Source: JAAXHB01 sp965214945
Lineage (GTDB): Bacteria > Actinomycetota > Acidimicrobiia > Acidimicrobiales > Aldehydirespiratoraceae
Direction of reading: 5' to 3'
DNA: 64,000 nucleotides
Assembly: GCA_965214945.1 (NCBI GenBank)
Contig: OZ244029.1
Span: 2,852,001-2,916,000 of the forward strand
The stretch's first letter is position 1. Every line of letters starts with the position of its first letter. The notes under the pieces were generated by a model that ran no database searches, was not told where the DNA came from, and saw only the letters and a list, made by a program, of their open reading frames with translations. The position numbers were made by a program, and so were the translations under genes. Below, piece after piece: positions 16,862-25,143 of the stretch.

Positions 16862-17973
16862 CGGCGCTGCAACACGAAGCGCGCCGCGGGCTCGCCCAGC
16901 GCGTCCTGGTCGGGCTCGGCACCGAGGCCCGCCGACTCAGGCGCCGAAGCCCAGCCCTTGTCGTTGGACACGCCGACCGGCACAGGGTCGACGGCAAGAT
17001 GATGGTCGAAGCAAAGCCACGTGGCCCGGTGCAACGGCGCCGGCAGCGTCTGGGCCAGATGCACCGCCGCGGTAGCCGACAGGCGCGTACCGCCTGTGTC
17101 TTCGACGTTCATGAGGATCCCCGCCTCGGCGCAGACGTCTCGGATGCGCCGCGCCACGGTGAGCCCGCCGACGCGAGTCAGCTTCAGTCCCACAACCTCG
17201 CAAGCGCCATCGGCGGCGATGCGCAGCATGTCTCCAAAGGTATGCAGCGACTCGTCGATGGCCAGAGGCTGAGTCACGGCCCGGCGCACTAGGAGAGTCT
17301 GCTCATAGGTTTCGCAGGGCTGTTCTACTACATGGCACAGCTCACGGGTGGCACCCAACGCCGCTATCGCCTGCGCAGGCGTCCACGAGCGGTTGCAGTC
17401 GAAGGTCACGTCCTCGCCGGGCGCCATCTCCGCCGACAAGAACCGCATGCTCTCGATGTCGGCGGTCATGTCGGCGCCAATCTTCGCCGAGTGCATCGTG
17501 TAGCCGGCGGAGCGTGCCAGGTCGATGTCAGCGAGGAGCTGCGCCGGCGTGCCGCGGGGAATCGACGAGTGCAGCCGCACCCGGTCGGCGGCCCTACCTC
17601 CCAGCAGATCACAAAGCGGCAGTCCAGCAGAGCGTGCTGCTATGTCCCAGCAGGCAATGTCGATTGGTGACTTCGCGTAGGGGTGACCGGGCAGAGCGAG
17701 GTCCATGGCCCTGTAGACCGCGTCGACGCAGCGCGGGTCGCCTCCCAGCACCGCAGGGGCGATTTCGGCGATCCCAGAGCGGACGCCCGCGGCGTAGGCT
17801 GGAAGGTATCTAGAACCCCACGGGCAGGCCTCTCCCCATCCACTGACACCTTCGTCGGTGTCGATCCTGACGATGGTCGAGTCGAGGCACTCCACACCCA
17901 GATGGCTCTCCGGCGAATAAGCCTGCTTCAGGGGCAGATCGACAGCCCAAACAGTGATCTGCGTGATCCGCAC
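16858..17973 (-). CDS. Enolase-superfamily (mandelate racemase/muconate lactonizing) enzyme, betaine-epimerase-like
   Basis: 371 aa MLE/MR-subgroup enzyme. Seen: capping-domain segments VSGWGEACPWGSRYLPAYAA and GHPYAKSPIDIACWD; candidate catalytic residues Lys164 (SAKIG) and Lys264 (GLKLTRVGG), and metal ligands Asp192 (DCNRSW), Glu217 (VVEQPC) and Asp240 (IDES). This two-lysine arrangement suits 1,1-proton transfer. The block pattern resembles the hydroxyproline-betaine 2-epimerase HpbD and the related cis-3-hydroxyproline dehydratases more than dipeptide epimerases. It lies 44 bp after the dimethylglycine-dehydrogenase-like gene, opposite a Rieske demethylase, which supports a betaine role. 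The exact reaction is inferred. Confidence 0.8.
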   Translation of the reverse strand: MRITQITVWAVDLPLKQAYSPESHLGVECLDSTIVRIDTDEGVSGWGEACPWGSRYLPAYAAGVRSGIAEIAPAVLGGDPRCVDAVYRAMDLALPGHPYAKSPIDIACWDIAARSAGLPLCDLLGGRAADRVRLHSSIPRGTPAQLLADIDLARSAGYTMHSAKIGADMTADIESMRFLSAEMAPGEDVTFDCNRSWTPAQAIAALGATRELCHVVEQPCETYEQTLLVRRAVTQPLAIDESLHTFGDMLRIAADGACEVVGLKLTRVGGLTVARRIRDVCAEAGILMNVEDTGGTRLSATAAVHLAQTLPAPLHRATWLCFDHHLAVDPVPVGVSNDKGWASAPESAGLGAEPDQDALGEPAARFVLQRR

Positions 17974-18017
17974 CCCAGGCTCCTGTCTGCTCCGTCGGCC
18001 CTGTCCGCCGTGCCGCT

Positions 18018-20546
18018 TTAGCTGCGCAGCATCCGGTTGGCAGGATCGTAGACGGCCTCCGCCATCACGCGAGCCGTTACGGGCTCCCCCAACACCGACA
18101 CCTCAAGCCTTGTGCCTGGACGCGCCCACTGCGGTGACACGTAGGCGAACGCGAGGCCGGTCTCCGCGGTGTAGCCGTATCCGCCGCTGGTGGCCAGCCC
18201 CACCGGTTGACCCCCAGCTAGCACCGCGTCGGCGGGGAGGGGCTCCGCGACGGTGCTGTCCACCTCCAGATAGGCCAGCGCCCAGCGCTGCGGTGCTGTG
18301 CCGTCTGCGACTCTGGCACGACGCTCCAGCAGCGCACGGCGCCCCGTGAAGTCACCCTTGTTGGGCTTTACGAAGCGCCCGATCCCGGCCTCGTCGGGGC
18401 TCACGTCGTGAGTGAGTTCGGCGCTGACCCTGTAGGCCTTCTCCAAGCGCAGGCTGTTGAGGGCGTGATTTCCAAAATCGGCGATGCCGAAGGGCTCGCC
18501 AGCGGCACACAGCGCGTCGTAGATGCGGGCCAGCTCGCCGAGCGGCGCGTGGATCTCCCAGCCAAGCGAGCCCGTGAAGCCCACGCGCAGCAGCCGCACG
18601 CCGGGCACTCCCGCCACGGTTGCGACACGCGCTGTCAGCCACGGGAACTCGCGGTTGCCGACCGGTGCGTCGGTCACCACACGAAGCACATGTCGGGCGG
18701 AGGGGCCGCTAAGCGCCAGCACGCCTAGCTCCATTGAGCGGCTGCGCAGCTCGGCATCGGCGCCGCGGGGCCAATGGGTCTCGAAGTGCTCGCGGTCTTT
18801 GCCCTCCCCCACAGCGGCTGACACCAAATAGAAGCGGTCCTCGGCCAGGCGGGTGATGGTCATCTCGCCCTCGACGCGTCCGGCCGGAGTCAGCAGATAG
18901 GTCAAGGCGATCCGTCCGACTGCGGGCAGCCGGTTGGTGGTCACAGCGTCTAGCACCTGTGCCGCGTCGGGACCTGTCAGGTCGAACTTGGCGAACGCCG
19001 AGAGGTCGATCACCCCGACGCGCTCGCGCACCGCACGCACCTCCTCGCGCACCGGCTCGAACCAGTCGGTGCGCCGGAATGCCGTGGCGTCGGAGACCTC
19101 CAGCCCGGCGGCCGCGGGGAACCATTTCGGCCGCTCCCATCCGTAGACCTGGGTGAACACGGCGCCCTTGGCCGACAATCGCTCATACAGCGAAGCAGAG
19201 TGCGCCGTTCCCTCTCCGCGATAGGGCCGACAGGCAGGGCGCTCCAGGCCCGGCAGCGGCGTCTGATGGCGGTACTGGTAGTCCTCAACGCCCTTCAGCC
19301 GGCCGTAGACGGCTGCGTCCTCACTGGCTAGGAACCCGAACCGGCGGGCGTCGTAAGCTCGCACGCTGAGATCGGTTGCGCCGTGGACCATCCAACGCGC
19401 CAGCTCGCGGCCCAGCCCGGGCCCGTCGGCTACGCCAACCTGAACTCCGCAGGCCATCCAGAAGCCCGGCACGCCCGACGGCCCCAGCAGGGGCTCGCCA
19501 TCGGGAGTGTGGCTGATAGCGCCGCGCACTGTGGCAGCGATGCCGATGTCGGCCAGGATCGGCATCCGCTGAAAGGCGCGCCCCAGCCATAGGCCGATGC
19601 GGTCGTAGTCGGGCTCGAAGAGCGGGCTCTCGAGCCCCCAGCCAGGGCCATCATGCCATGCCGCCTCGGCGCCGTTCTGCTCGTAGACGCCGACCAGCCC
19701 GGCGGTGGCGTCCTGGCGGATGTAGCCCGACACGTAGTCGTCGCGCACCACCGGCAGCTCCGCGGCAGCTCCGCAGGCCCGAGCCCTCTCCGCGAAGGCG
19801 GGAACCGGCTCGGTCACCAGATATGTGTGCAGGGCGTTCGCCGCAGGCATGTCGAGGCCCACCATCCGGGCAACGCGATGGGCGTAGCATCCGGCCGCGT
19901 TCACGACGTTCTCGGTGTGGACAGTGCCCTTCTCTGTGACCACGTTGAACGACCCGTCGCTGCACCTGACGATGTCGGTCACCCGGTTCCTGCGGCTGAT
20001 CACCGCACCCTTCTGCTTGGCCAGATCAGCCATCGCGCCGGTGGCCCGCGCCGGGTCGACGTACCCATCGTGCGGCGTCCAGATCGCGCCAAGAATGCCA
20101 GCGGTGTCATAAAACGGGTGCAGCTCGGCAAATTTCGGCGGCGTTATCCACTCGGCCGTGAGCCCCGCATAGGCGGTGACACCGAGCTGGCCCTTGAGCC
20201 AGTCCTCCTCGACCGGCTCATATGCGACCCGCAAGCTACCGGGGCTGCGCCAGCCGATGCCGCCGGGTACGCTGTCAGCCAGCTGAGCGTAAAAGCCGGT
20301 GCCGTAGGCGCGGATCTTGGCCAGCGTGTAGCTGCTGACCGAATGGGTGATCTGGCCTGCCGCGTGCCAGGTGGAGCCCGACGTGAGTTCGGCCTTCTCG
20401 ATCAGCACCGTGTCGGTGCAGCCCTCGGCCGCCAGGTGGTAGAGCACGCTGACGCCCACGATCCCTCCGCCCACGATCACCGTTTGAGCCCGCTCAGGCA
20501 GCGCGGGTAGCGACAAAGCCGAAGTCCCCGTTCCTGTAGTGACCAT
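18018..20546 (-). CDS. FAD-dependent dimethylglycine/sarcosine dehydrogenase-like protein with folate (GcvT) domain
   Basis: Oxidative N-demethylase, 842 aa from the ATG at 20546 (MVTTGTGTSALSL). The open frame continues to 20729, but the extra sequence has no family similarity; an ATG at 20561 is an alternative. Seen: the dinucleotide motif VIVGGGIVGVSVLYHLAAEG; GSTWHAAG with His61 at the place of the covalent-FAD histidine of dimethylglycine dehydrogenase; an FAO_M-type middle region; and a GcvT-like C-terminal half (YLLTPAGRVEGEMTITRLAE ... VGFTGSLGWEIHAPLGELARIYDALC). The C-terminal half should bind tetrahydrofolate and collect the released C1 unit. First gene of the minus operon, with a short divergent promoter region shared with rpiR. 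Confidence 0.88.
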   Translation of the reverse strand: MVTTGTGTSALSLPALPERAQTVIVGGGIVGVSVLYHLAAEGCTDTVLIEKAELTSGSTWHAAGQITHSVSSYTLAKIRAYGTGFYAQLADSVPGGIGWRSPGSLRVAYEPVEEDWLKGQLGVTAYAGLTAEWITPPKFAELHPFYDTAGILGAIWTPHDGYVDPARATGAMADLAKQKGAVISRRNRVTDIVRCSDGSFNVVTEKGTVHTENVVNAAGCYAHRVARMVGLDMPAANALHTYLVTEPVPAFAERARACGAAAELPVVRDDYVSGYIRQDATAGLVGVYEQNGAEAAWHDGPGWGLESPLFEPDYDRIGLWLGRAFQRMPILADIGIAATVRGAISHTPDGEPLLGPSGVPGFWMACGVQVGVADGPGLGRELARWMVHGATDLSVRAYDARRFGFLASEDAAVYGRLKGVEDYQYRHQTPLPGLERPACRPYRGEGTAHSASLYERLSAKGAVFTQVYGWERPKWFPAAAGLEVSDATAFRRTDWFEPVREEVRAVRERVGVIDLSAFAKFDLTGPDAAQVLDAVTTNRLPAVGRIALTYLLTPAGRVEGEMTITRLAEDRFYLVSAAVGEGKDREHFETHWPRGADAELRSRSMELGVLALSGPSARHVLRVVTDAPVGNREFPWLTARVATVAGVPGVRLLRVGFTGSLGWEIHAPLGELARIYDALCAAGEPFGIADFGNHALNSLRLEKAYRVSAELTHDVSPDEAGIGRFVKPNKGDFTGRRALLERRARVADGTAPQRWALAYLEVDSTVAEPLPADAVLAGGQPVGLATSGGYGYTAETGLAFAYVSPQWARPGTRLEVSVLGEPVTARVMAEAVYDPANRMLRS

Positions 20547-20710
20547 TGCTGTTACAAACATACTAGACTGGTAATGGAGTGTGACATCTGTACTATCATG
20601 GTCGTAGGCCACTTCAATCGGCAGGCGCATGGGCGTGTCTGCCGCTCGAGGAGCAGCCCGACCAAAAGAAGGGAAGAGAGGTACTGGAGCTGAGCACCGC
20701 GACCGCCGAC
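20547..20710. promoter_or_regulatory. Divergent promoter region between flavoprotein and rpiR genes
   Basis: This 164-bp stretch is more AT-rich than its surroundings on the left side (20547-20600) and separates the two arms of the catabolic island. TACTAT at 20591-20596 is a candidate plus-strand -10 box. No perfect palindrome was found. The RpiR protein encoded next door is the obvious candidate to bind here. Confidence 0.45.
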
Positions 20711-21562
20711 GTGCTGGACCGGCTCGCACAACGCCTGGAGGGCTTCAGCCCCCAGGTGCGCGTCGCGGCGAGCTACGTGATCGACAATCCCTCACAGGTC
20801 GCGGTCACCTCGATGCGTCGGCTCGCCGAGGCAGCGGGCGTCCAGCCCAACACGATGGTGCGCATGGCCCGCTCGGTCGGCTTCGGCGGGTACGAGCAGT
20901 TCCGCGAGCCGTTTCGGGCGGCCGCTGCAAAGGCTGCGCCTTCGTTCCCCGACCGGGCGCGCTGGTTGCAGTCGATCAACGGCGGCGGACGGCACGGAGA
21001 GCTGCTAGCGCGTATGGCCGCCGCATGCCTAGGCAACGTGGAGGCGCTCTACCAGAGCCTCGACGCCCACGAGCTGAAAGCAGCCGCCGACCTGATCCTG
21101 GCCGCGGGGCGCACCTGTGTGCTCGGCGTTGGCACAGCCCAGTCGCTGGCTGAGAACTTCTGTTATGTGGCGTCGATGATCGGCGTCCCCGCCAGCGCCA
21201 TCCCCGGCAGAGCCCGCCTGGCGATCGACGACATCGGCGAGATGTCCGCCGGCGACGTGCTGGTGTCGGTGACCTTCGCGCCCTATCGCACCGAGACCGT
21301 CGAGGCGACCCGGCTCGCCGCGGCACGCAACGCCTCGGTGATCGCGATCAGCGACAGCCGCGCCGCGCCGATCTGCACCGACGCCCGGCACGTCTTCGCC
21401 GTCGGCGTGGACACGCCGCAGTACTTCGTCAGCATCACAGCCGCAGCGGCACTGCTCGAGACGCTGCTGGCGTTCATGGCCGCCGACACCTCTGTGGACG
21501 CTGCCGCGGCTCTTGCGGAATTCCACCTCCGTCGGCACGAAGCCGGCGTCTACACCGGTTAG
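20711..21562 (+). CDS. MurR/RpiR-family transcriptional regulator
   Basis: 283 aa. Seen: the N-terminal RpiR helix-turn-helix domain (LDRLAQRLEGFSPQVRVAAS, SMRRLAEAAGVQPNTMVRMA, SVGFGGYEQFREPF) and a C-terminal SIS sugar-isomerase domain (AADLILAAGRTCVLGVGTAQ ... DVLVSVTFAPYRTETVEATR). The GTG at 20711 is annotated; CTG codons at 20684 and 20690 follow an AGAGAGG sequence and could be the real start. It heads the plus-strand genes and probably controls both divergent operons. RpiR proteins usually sense phosphosugars, but some control amino-acid or betaine use; the ligand is unknown. Confidence 0.88.
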   Translation: MLDRLAQRLEGFSPQVRVAASYVIDNPSQVAVTSMRRLAEAAGVQPNTMVRMARSVGFGGYEQFREPFRAAAAKAAPSFPDRARWLQSINGGGRHGELLARMAAACLGNVEALYQSLDAHELKAAADLILAAGRTCVLGVGTAQSLAENFCYVASMIGVPASAIPGRARLAIDDIGEMSAGDVLVSVTFAPYRTETVEATRLAAARNASVIAISDSRAAPICTDARHVFAVGVDTPQYFVSITAAAALLETLLAFMAADTSVDAAAALAEFHLRRHEAGVYTG

Positions 21563-21581
21563 AGAGCCTGGCAAGCCGCTG

Positions 21582-22709
21582 ATGCACTTGGCCCACTCCG
21601 GACTGGAGAACCCCGAGCACTATGTGCCTGGCATGCCCCGCGACTATGTGGCGCGCCGCTACGGTCTCGACCCGGCCGACATCGCCAAGCTCGGCTCGGC
21701 GGAGAACCCGCTGGGGCCGTCACCGGCAGCGGTCGCTGCTGTCACACAGGCCGTCGGGCGGATAGACCGCTACGCGTCGTGGACTGCCGAGCCTCTGCGG
21801 AACAAGCTCGCCGAGGCCTGCGGCGTCGACGACAGCCCGGACTGGTTCATCTGCGGCGCCGGTGAGACCGAGCTGATATCGCTTGCGATCAGGGCCTTCT
21901 GCGAGCCCGGCGGAGCGGTGCTGATGCCGGGGCCGTGCTTCCCCGTGTACCACCTGTTCGCGGAGGCTGAGGGGCGGCGGGCGATCATCGCGCATGAGGC
22001 CACGCTGCGGCCGTCGATGTCCATCGATCCCGAGGCCTATGCCGCGGCGGTACGCCCCGGCGTCCGCATCGTGTTCGTCACTAACCCGCATTCCCCGTCC
22101 GGGACGTGGCTCGCGGAGCCCGAACTGCGGTACATCATCGAAACCTGCGCCGCCGCGGGCGCTCTAGTGGTGCTCGACGAGGCCTACGTCCATTACTCGG
22201 GTACCGACGGTCACATTCACCTGGCCCGCGATTACGCTCACCTGTTGGTGCTGCGCACTTTCTCGAAGGCTTTCGGCCTGGCCGGGCTGCGGGTCGGCTT
22301 CGGCATGGCGCGTCCTGCGGTGATCTCGGCGCTGATGGCCGTGAAGCCGGTGTGGAATATCGGCCAGCTCCAGATCTCAGGCGCGGTCGCGGCGCTCGGT
22401 GACACCGAGCACGTGAACACGACAGTGCGCACGGTCGCGGCCAGCCGCGCCCACATACAAAACCGCTTCGACCGCGAGCTTGACCGCTTCAGGATGGTGC
22501 CGGGATCGCGGTCAAACTTCTTCCTGGTGAAGGTCGTCGATTCCGGCACTGACTCCACGTCGGTGTTCAACGGGCTGCTGGAACGGGGGGTGATCGTCAA
22601 GGACGGATCCGTGAACTTCCGCGGGCTGGCCGACCGGTTCCTGCGCGTCGACATCGGGCTCCGCCCCAGCATGGACCGCTTGGTGGACGCGCTGAAAGAC
22701 CTGCCATGA
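21582..22709 (+). CDS. PLP-dependent class I/II aminotransferase (HisC-like)
   Basis: 375 aa from the ATG at 21582, 19 bp after rpiR; the upstream open frame overlaps rpiR and is not used. Seen: the fold-type I start KLGSAENPLGPSPAAVAAV, ICGAGETELISLAI, FVTNPHSPSGTW, VLDEAYVHYSG, and the PLP-lysine block LRTFSKAFGLAGLRVGFG. This is the histidinol-phosphate aminotransferase subfamily, but the gene is not in a his cluster, so a role in amino-acid catabolism within the island is more likely. It overlaps the Rieske gene by 4 bp (ATGA), indicating translational coupling. Confidence 0.87.
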   Translation: MHLAHSGLENPEHYVPGMPRDYVARRYGLDPADIAKLGSAENPLGPSPAAVAAVTQAVGRIDRYASWTAEPLRNKLAEACGVDDSPDWFICGAGETELISLAIRAFCEPGGAVLMPGPCFPVYHLFAEAEGRRAIIAHEATLRPSMSIDPEAYAAAVRPGVRIVFVTNPHSPSGTWLAEPELRYIIETCAAAGALVVLDEAYVHYSGTDGHIHLARDYAHLLVLRTFSKAFGLAGLRVGFGMARPAVISALMAVKPVWNIGQLQISGAVAALGDTEHVNTTVRTVAASRAHIQNRFDRELDRFRMVPGSRSNFFLVKVVDSGTDSTSVFNGLLERGVIVKDGSVNFRGLADRFLRVDIGLRPSMDRLVDALKDLP

Positions 22710-23830
22710 CCACCGACACCGCTCCGCAGCCGATCACGCGGCACAGGCGCGGGCTGCCAGCGAACTGTTACACCAGCCAGGCCATCTACGAACGCGAGCT
22801 CGACGAAGTGTTCGCGCGCTCGTGGATCATGGCAGGCCACGTCTCGCAGGCGTCGCGCCGGGGCCAAGTGCTTACATCCGCTGTCGGCGACGAGCAGGTG
22901 GTGATAACGCACGACGGCCGGGCCCGCCGCGCGTTCTACAACGTGTGCCAGCACCGCGGCCATCGCCTGGTGGACTGCGGCGACGAGACCCCCCAGTCGC
23001 TGAGCGGCGTTCAAAGCCTTACTTGCGGCTACCACGCCTGGGTCTACGGGCTTGACGGGCGGCTGATGCACGCCCGCGGCGAGCGGGTGGGAAACTTGCG
23101 GGCGCCGTCTGTACGTGTCGAGGAGCTGGCCGGGTTCCTGTTCGTCAACCTCGACCAGGACGCCCGGCCGCTGCGCGAGGTCGCCTCTGGTGTGGAGGCC
23201 GAGCTGCTGGCCCACGCCCCCGACGCGGCGAGTCAGGTGCTCGCCCACCGCCGCAGCCACTTGGTGGAGGCCAACTGGAAAGTCGCTGTGGAAAACTACA
23301 ACGAGTGCTACCACTGCCCGAACGTCCACAAGGCCTTCACCCGGTCGGTGGTGTCGCCGGGCAGCTATCGGATCACCTGCGAAGGGGCCGTGATCCGCCA
23401 TTCTGCGGACTGCGCGACGGCCGAACGGCCCGCTGAAGAAGGTCTCTACGCCGGTGTCAAAGACCGCTACGCCGCGTTCTTCGTGTGGCCGGTGACAGCT
23501 ATTCAGAGCTACCCCGGCGGAGTGCTCAACACCTTTCGCTGGGTGCCTGCGGGCGCAGAGCGGACGCTGCTGGTGCGCGAGTGGTGGCTTGATTCCCCAT
23601 CGCCCACGCTCGAGCAGACGGCCAAGATCGACTTCGACTGGGACTACACCGTGTCGGAGGACTTCAACATCATGCGGTCGGTGCAGCAAGGCATGAAGAG
23701 CCGCGGGTACCAGCCCGGACCGCTCATCACCACCGCAGACGGTGTAGCGGGCACCCACTCTGAGGACTCGGTGCCGCATCTGCACGACCTGCTGCGCGAG
23801 TCTCTTGGGCAGGCAGCGTCGCCCCGCTAA
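22706..23830 (+). CDS. Rieske non-heme iron oxygenase, alpha subunit (betaine/carnitine demethylase-like)
   Basis: 374 aa oxygenase. Seen: the Rieske [2Fe-2S] ligands C81xH83 (CQHRGHRL) and C107xxH110 (CGYHAW), and the mononuclear iron site ENYNECYHCPNVH with His203 and His208. The NECYHCPNVH form is typical of quaternary-ammonium oxygenases such as glycine betaine monooxygenase (GbcA), carnitine oxygenase and stachydrine demethylase. Expected reaction: O2- and NADH-dependent N-demethylation of a betaine with release of formaldehyde. No ferredoxin reductase partner gene (GbcB-like) is adjacent, so electrons must come from elsewhere. The stop overlaps the convergent pcnA stop. Confidence 0.88.
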   Translation: MTTDTAPQPITRHRRGLPANCYTSQAIYERELDEVFARSWIMAGHVSQASRRGQVLTSAVGDEQVVITHDGRARRAFYNVCQHRGHRLVDCGDETPQSLSGVQSLTCGYHAWVYGLDGRLMHARGERVGNLRAPSVRVEELAGFLFVNLDQDARPLREVASGVEAELLAHAPDAASQVLAHRRSHLVEANWKVAVENYNECYHCPNVHKAFTRSVVSPGSYRITCEGAVIRHSADCATAERPAEEGLYAGVKDRYAAFFVWPVTAIQSYPGGVLNTFRWVPAGAERTLLVREWWLDSPSPTLEQTAKIDFDWDYTVSEDFNIMRSVQQGMKSRGYQPGPLITTADGVAGTHSEDSVPHLHDLLRESLGQAASPR

Positions 23831-25143
23831 CCCACCGGCTCCCCGACCCGCAGTGAGCTGTCTGAGTGACCCTGAGCGCTGTGCCAGCTCAGCAGCGCCT
23901 CGGTCGCGGCCTGGCGTGATAGCGGCCCGCCGTCGAGCACCCGCTCACGCAGGAAGGCCAACGCCCGGCCCACCGTCGGACCGGGGCCAACGCCGAGAGC
24001 TTCCATCACCTCGTGAGCGGTGATTGGCTTTGTCTGGGCCTCGAGATCCTCGTGCTCACGCAGCGCCACGAGCGCGGCCACGAAAGCATCGACGGAGGCT
24101 GTCGGCTCACCTCGAGCGACGATAACCGCCCGGGCGAACTCCACAGCGGCGTCGACCGGCGCCGGGCAGCGGTAAACCAGACGGCGCACGCCGGCAGGGT
24201 CAGTAGGCGCTGTTCGCAGTGTCCGCAACGCCCAGAGAAAACCGACGACCTGCCCAACGAGTTCGTTCGAGATTCGCAGCGCCCTCAGGCGGGCAGTCAC
24301 CTGCTCCTCGGTGAGCGCCGCAAGCAGCGCCGCCCAGCGCGGGGCGGTCTGCGGTGGCACCGCGGCGATTGTGCGCCCCAGGGCTTCGGCGTCGTCACCC
24401 AGCTCGGGAACCGCTCGCGCCAGCAGGCCGGTCTCCGCCAGGAAGCGAATGCCCGCACCCGGTTTATCCAACATCAGCAGCCGCTGAAGCTCGCCGCGAA
24501 TCCGCTCGGCAGAAACGACCGCCAGCCGGTCTCCCATCTCGGTCGCGGCACGTGTGAGCGCCGGCACAGGCCGCAGGCCGTGACCGGCCAGGAAGCGCGC
24601 CGCTCGGAGCATCCGCAGGGGATCTTCCCCGAAGGAGATCTCCGGTCGCAGCGGCGTTCGCAGAAGTCCCGCAACCAGGTCGTCGCTGCCGCCGCAAGGA
24701 TCGATTAGAGCGCCGTCCGCAGCGTCCACGGCCATAGCGTTCACCGTGAAATCACGCCGGTACAGGTCGTCGATCAGGTTGTCGCCAAAGGTCACCGCCG
24801 GCTTGCGCGACGATGGGTCGTACTTGTCGGCGCGGTGCGTGGTGATCTCAAACGCATAGCCGTCAACCCTGCAGCCGATCGTCCCGAACCGCTCTCCCTG
24901 GCGCCACACCGCAGATGCGACCGGCGCCACGGCGCGCAGGACAGCTGAGGGTCGGGCTTCGGTCGTGCAATCCAAATCGGCGCCACCGACCGCGAAAGGC
25001 TGGCCGCGCATGATGTCGCGCACCACGCCACCCACCAGATACAGGCTGTAGCCGGCCTCAGCCATCCGCCGGGCCACCGGAGCGGTCGCCGCCAACGCCG
25101 CTTCAAGTTGCTCTCGAGCCCACGCGGAAACAGCCGTCATCAA
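23827..25143 (-). CDS. pcnA: CCA tRNA nucleotidyltransferase
   Basis: Adds the 3' CCA to tRNAs; needed here because the tRNA-Ile in this window has no encoded CCA. 438 aa, class II nucleotidyltransferase. Seen: LYLVGGVVRDIMRGQPF, the catalytic carboxylates in GADLDCTTEARP, the neck-region block DLYRRDFTVNAMAVDAADG, IDPCGGSDDL and RMLRAARFLAGHGL. Convergent with the Rieske gene (stops overlap, 23827-23830) and 4-bp overlap with the deacetylase-family gene upstream. Conserved neighbour in actinobacterial origin regions. Confidence 0.94.
   Translation of the reverse strand: MMTAVSAWAREQLEAALAATAPVARRMAEAGYSLYLVGGVVRDIMRGQPFAVGGADLDCTTEARPSAVLRAVAPVASAVWRQGERFGTIGCRVDGYAFEITTHRADKYDPSSRKPAVTFGDNLIDDLYRRDFTVNAMAVDAADGALIDPCGGSDDLVAGLLRTPLRPEISFGEDPLRMLRAARFLAGHGLRPVPALTRAATEMGDRLAVVSAERIRGELQRLLMLDKPGAGIRFLAETGLLARAVPELGDDAEALGRTIAAVPPQTAPRWAALLAALTEEQVTARLRALRISNELVGQVVGFLWALRTLRTAPTDPAGVRRLVYRCPAPVDAAVEFARAVIVARGEPTASVDAFVAALVALREHEDLEAQTKPITAHEVMEALGVGPGPTVGRALAFLRERVLDGGPLSRQAATEALLSWHSAQGHSDSSLRVGEPVG

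Noticed and set aside
22238..23785. 515-codon minus-strand open frame
   Set aside because: Antisense to the aminotransferase and Rieske genes, which have clear motifs; the frame has no recognisable domain.
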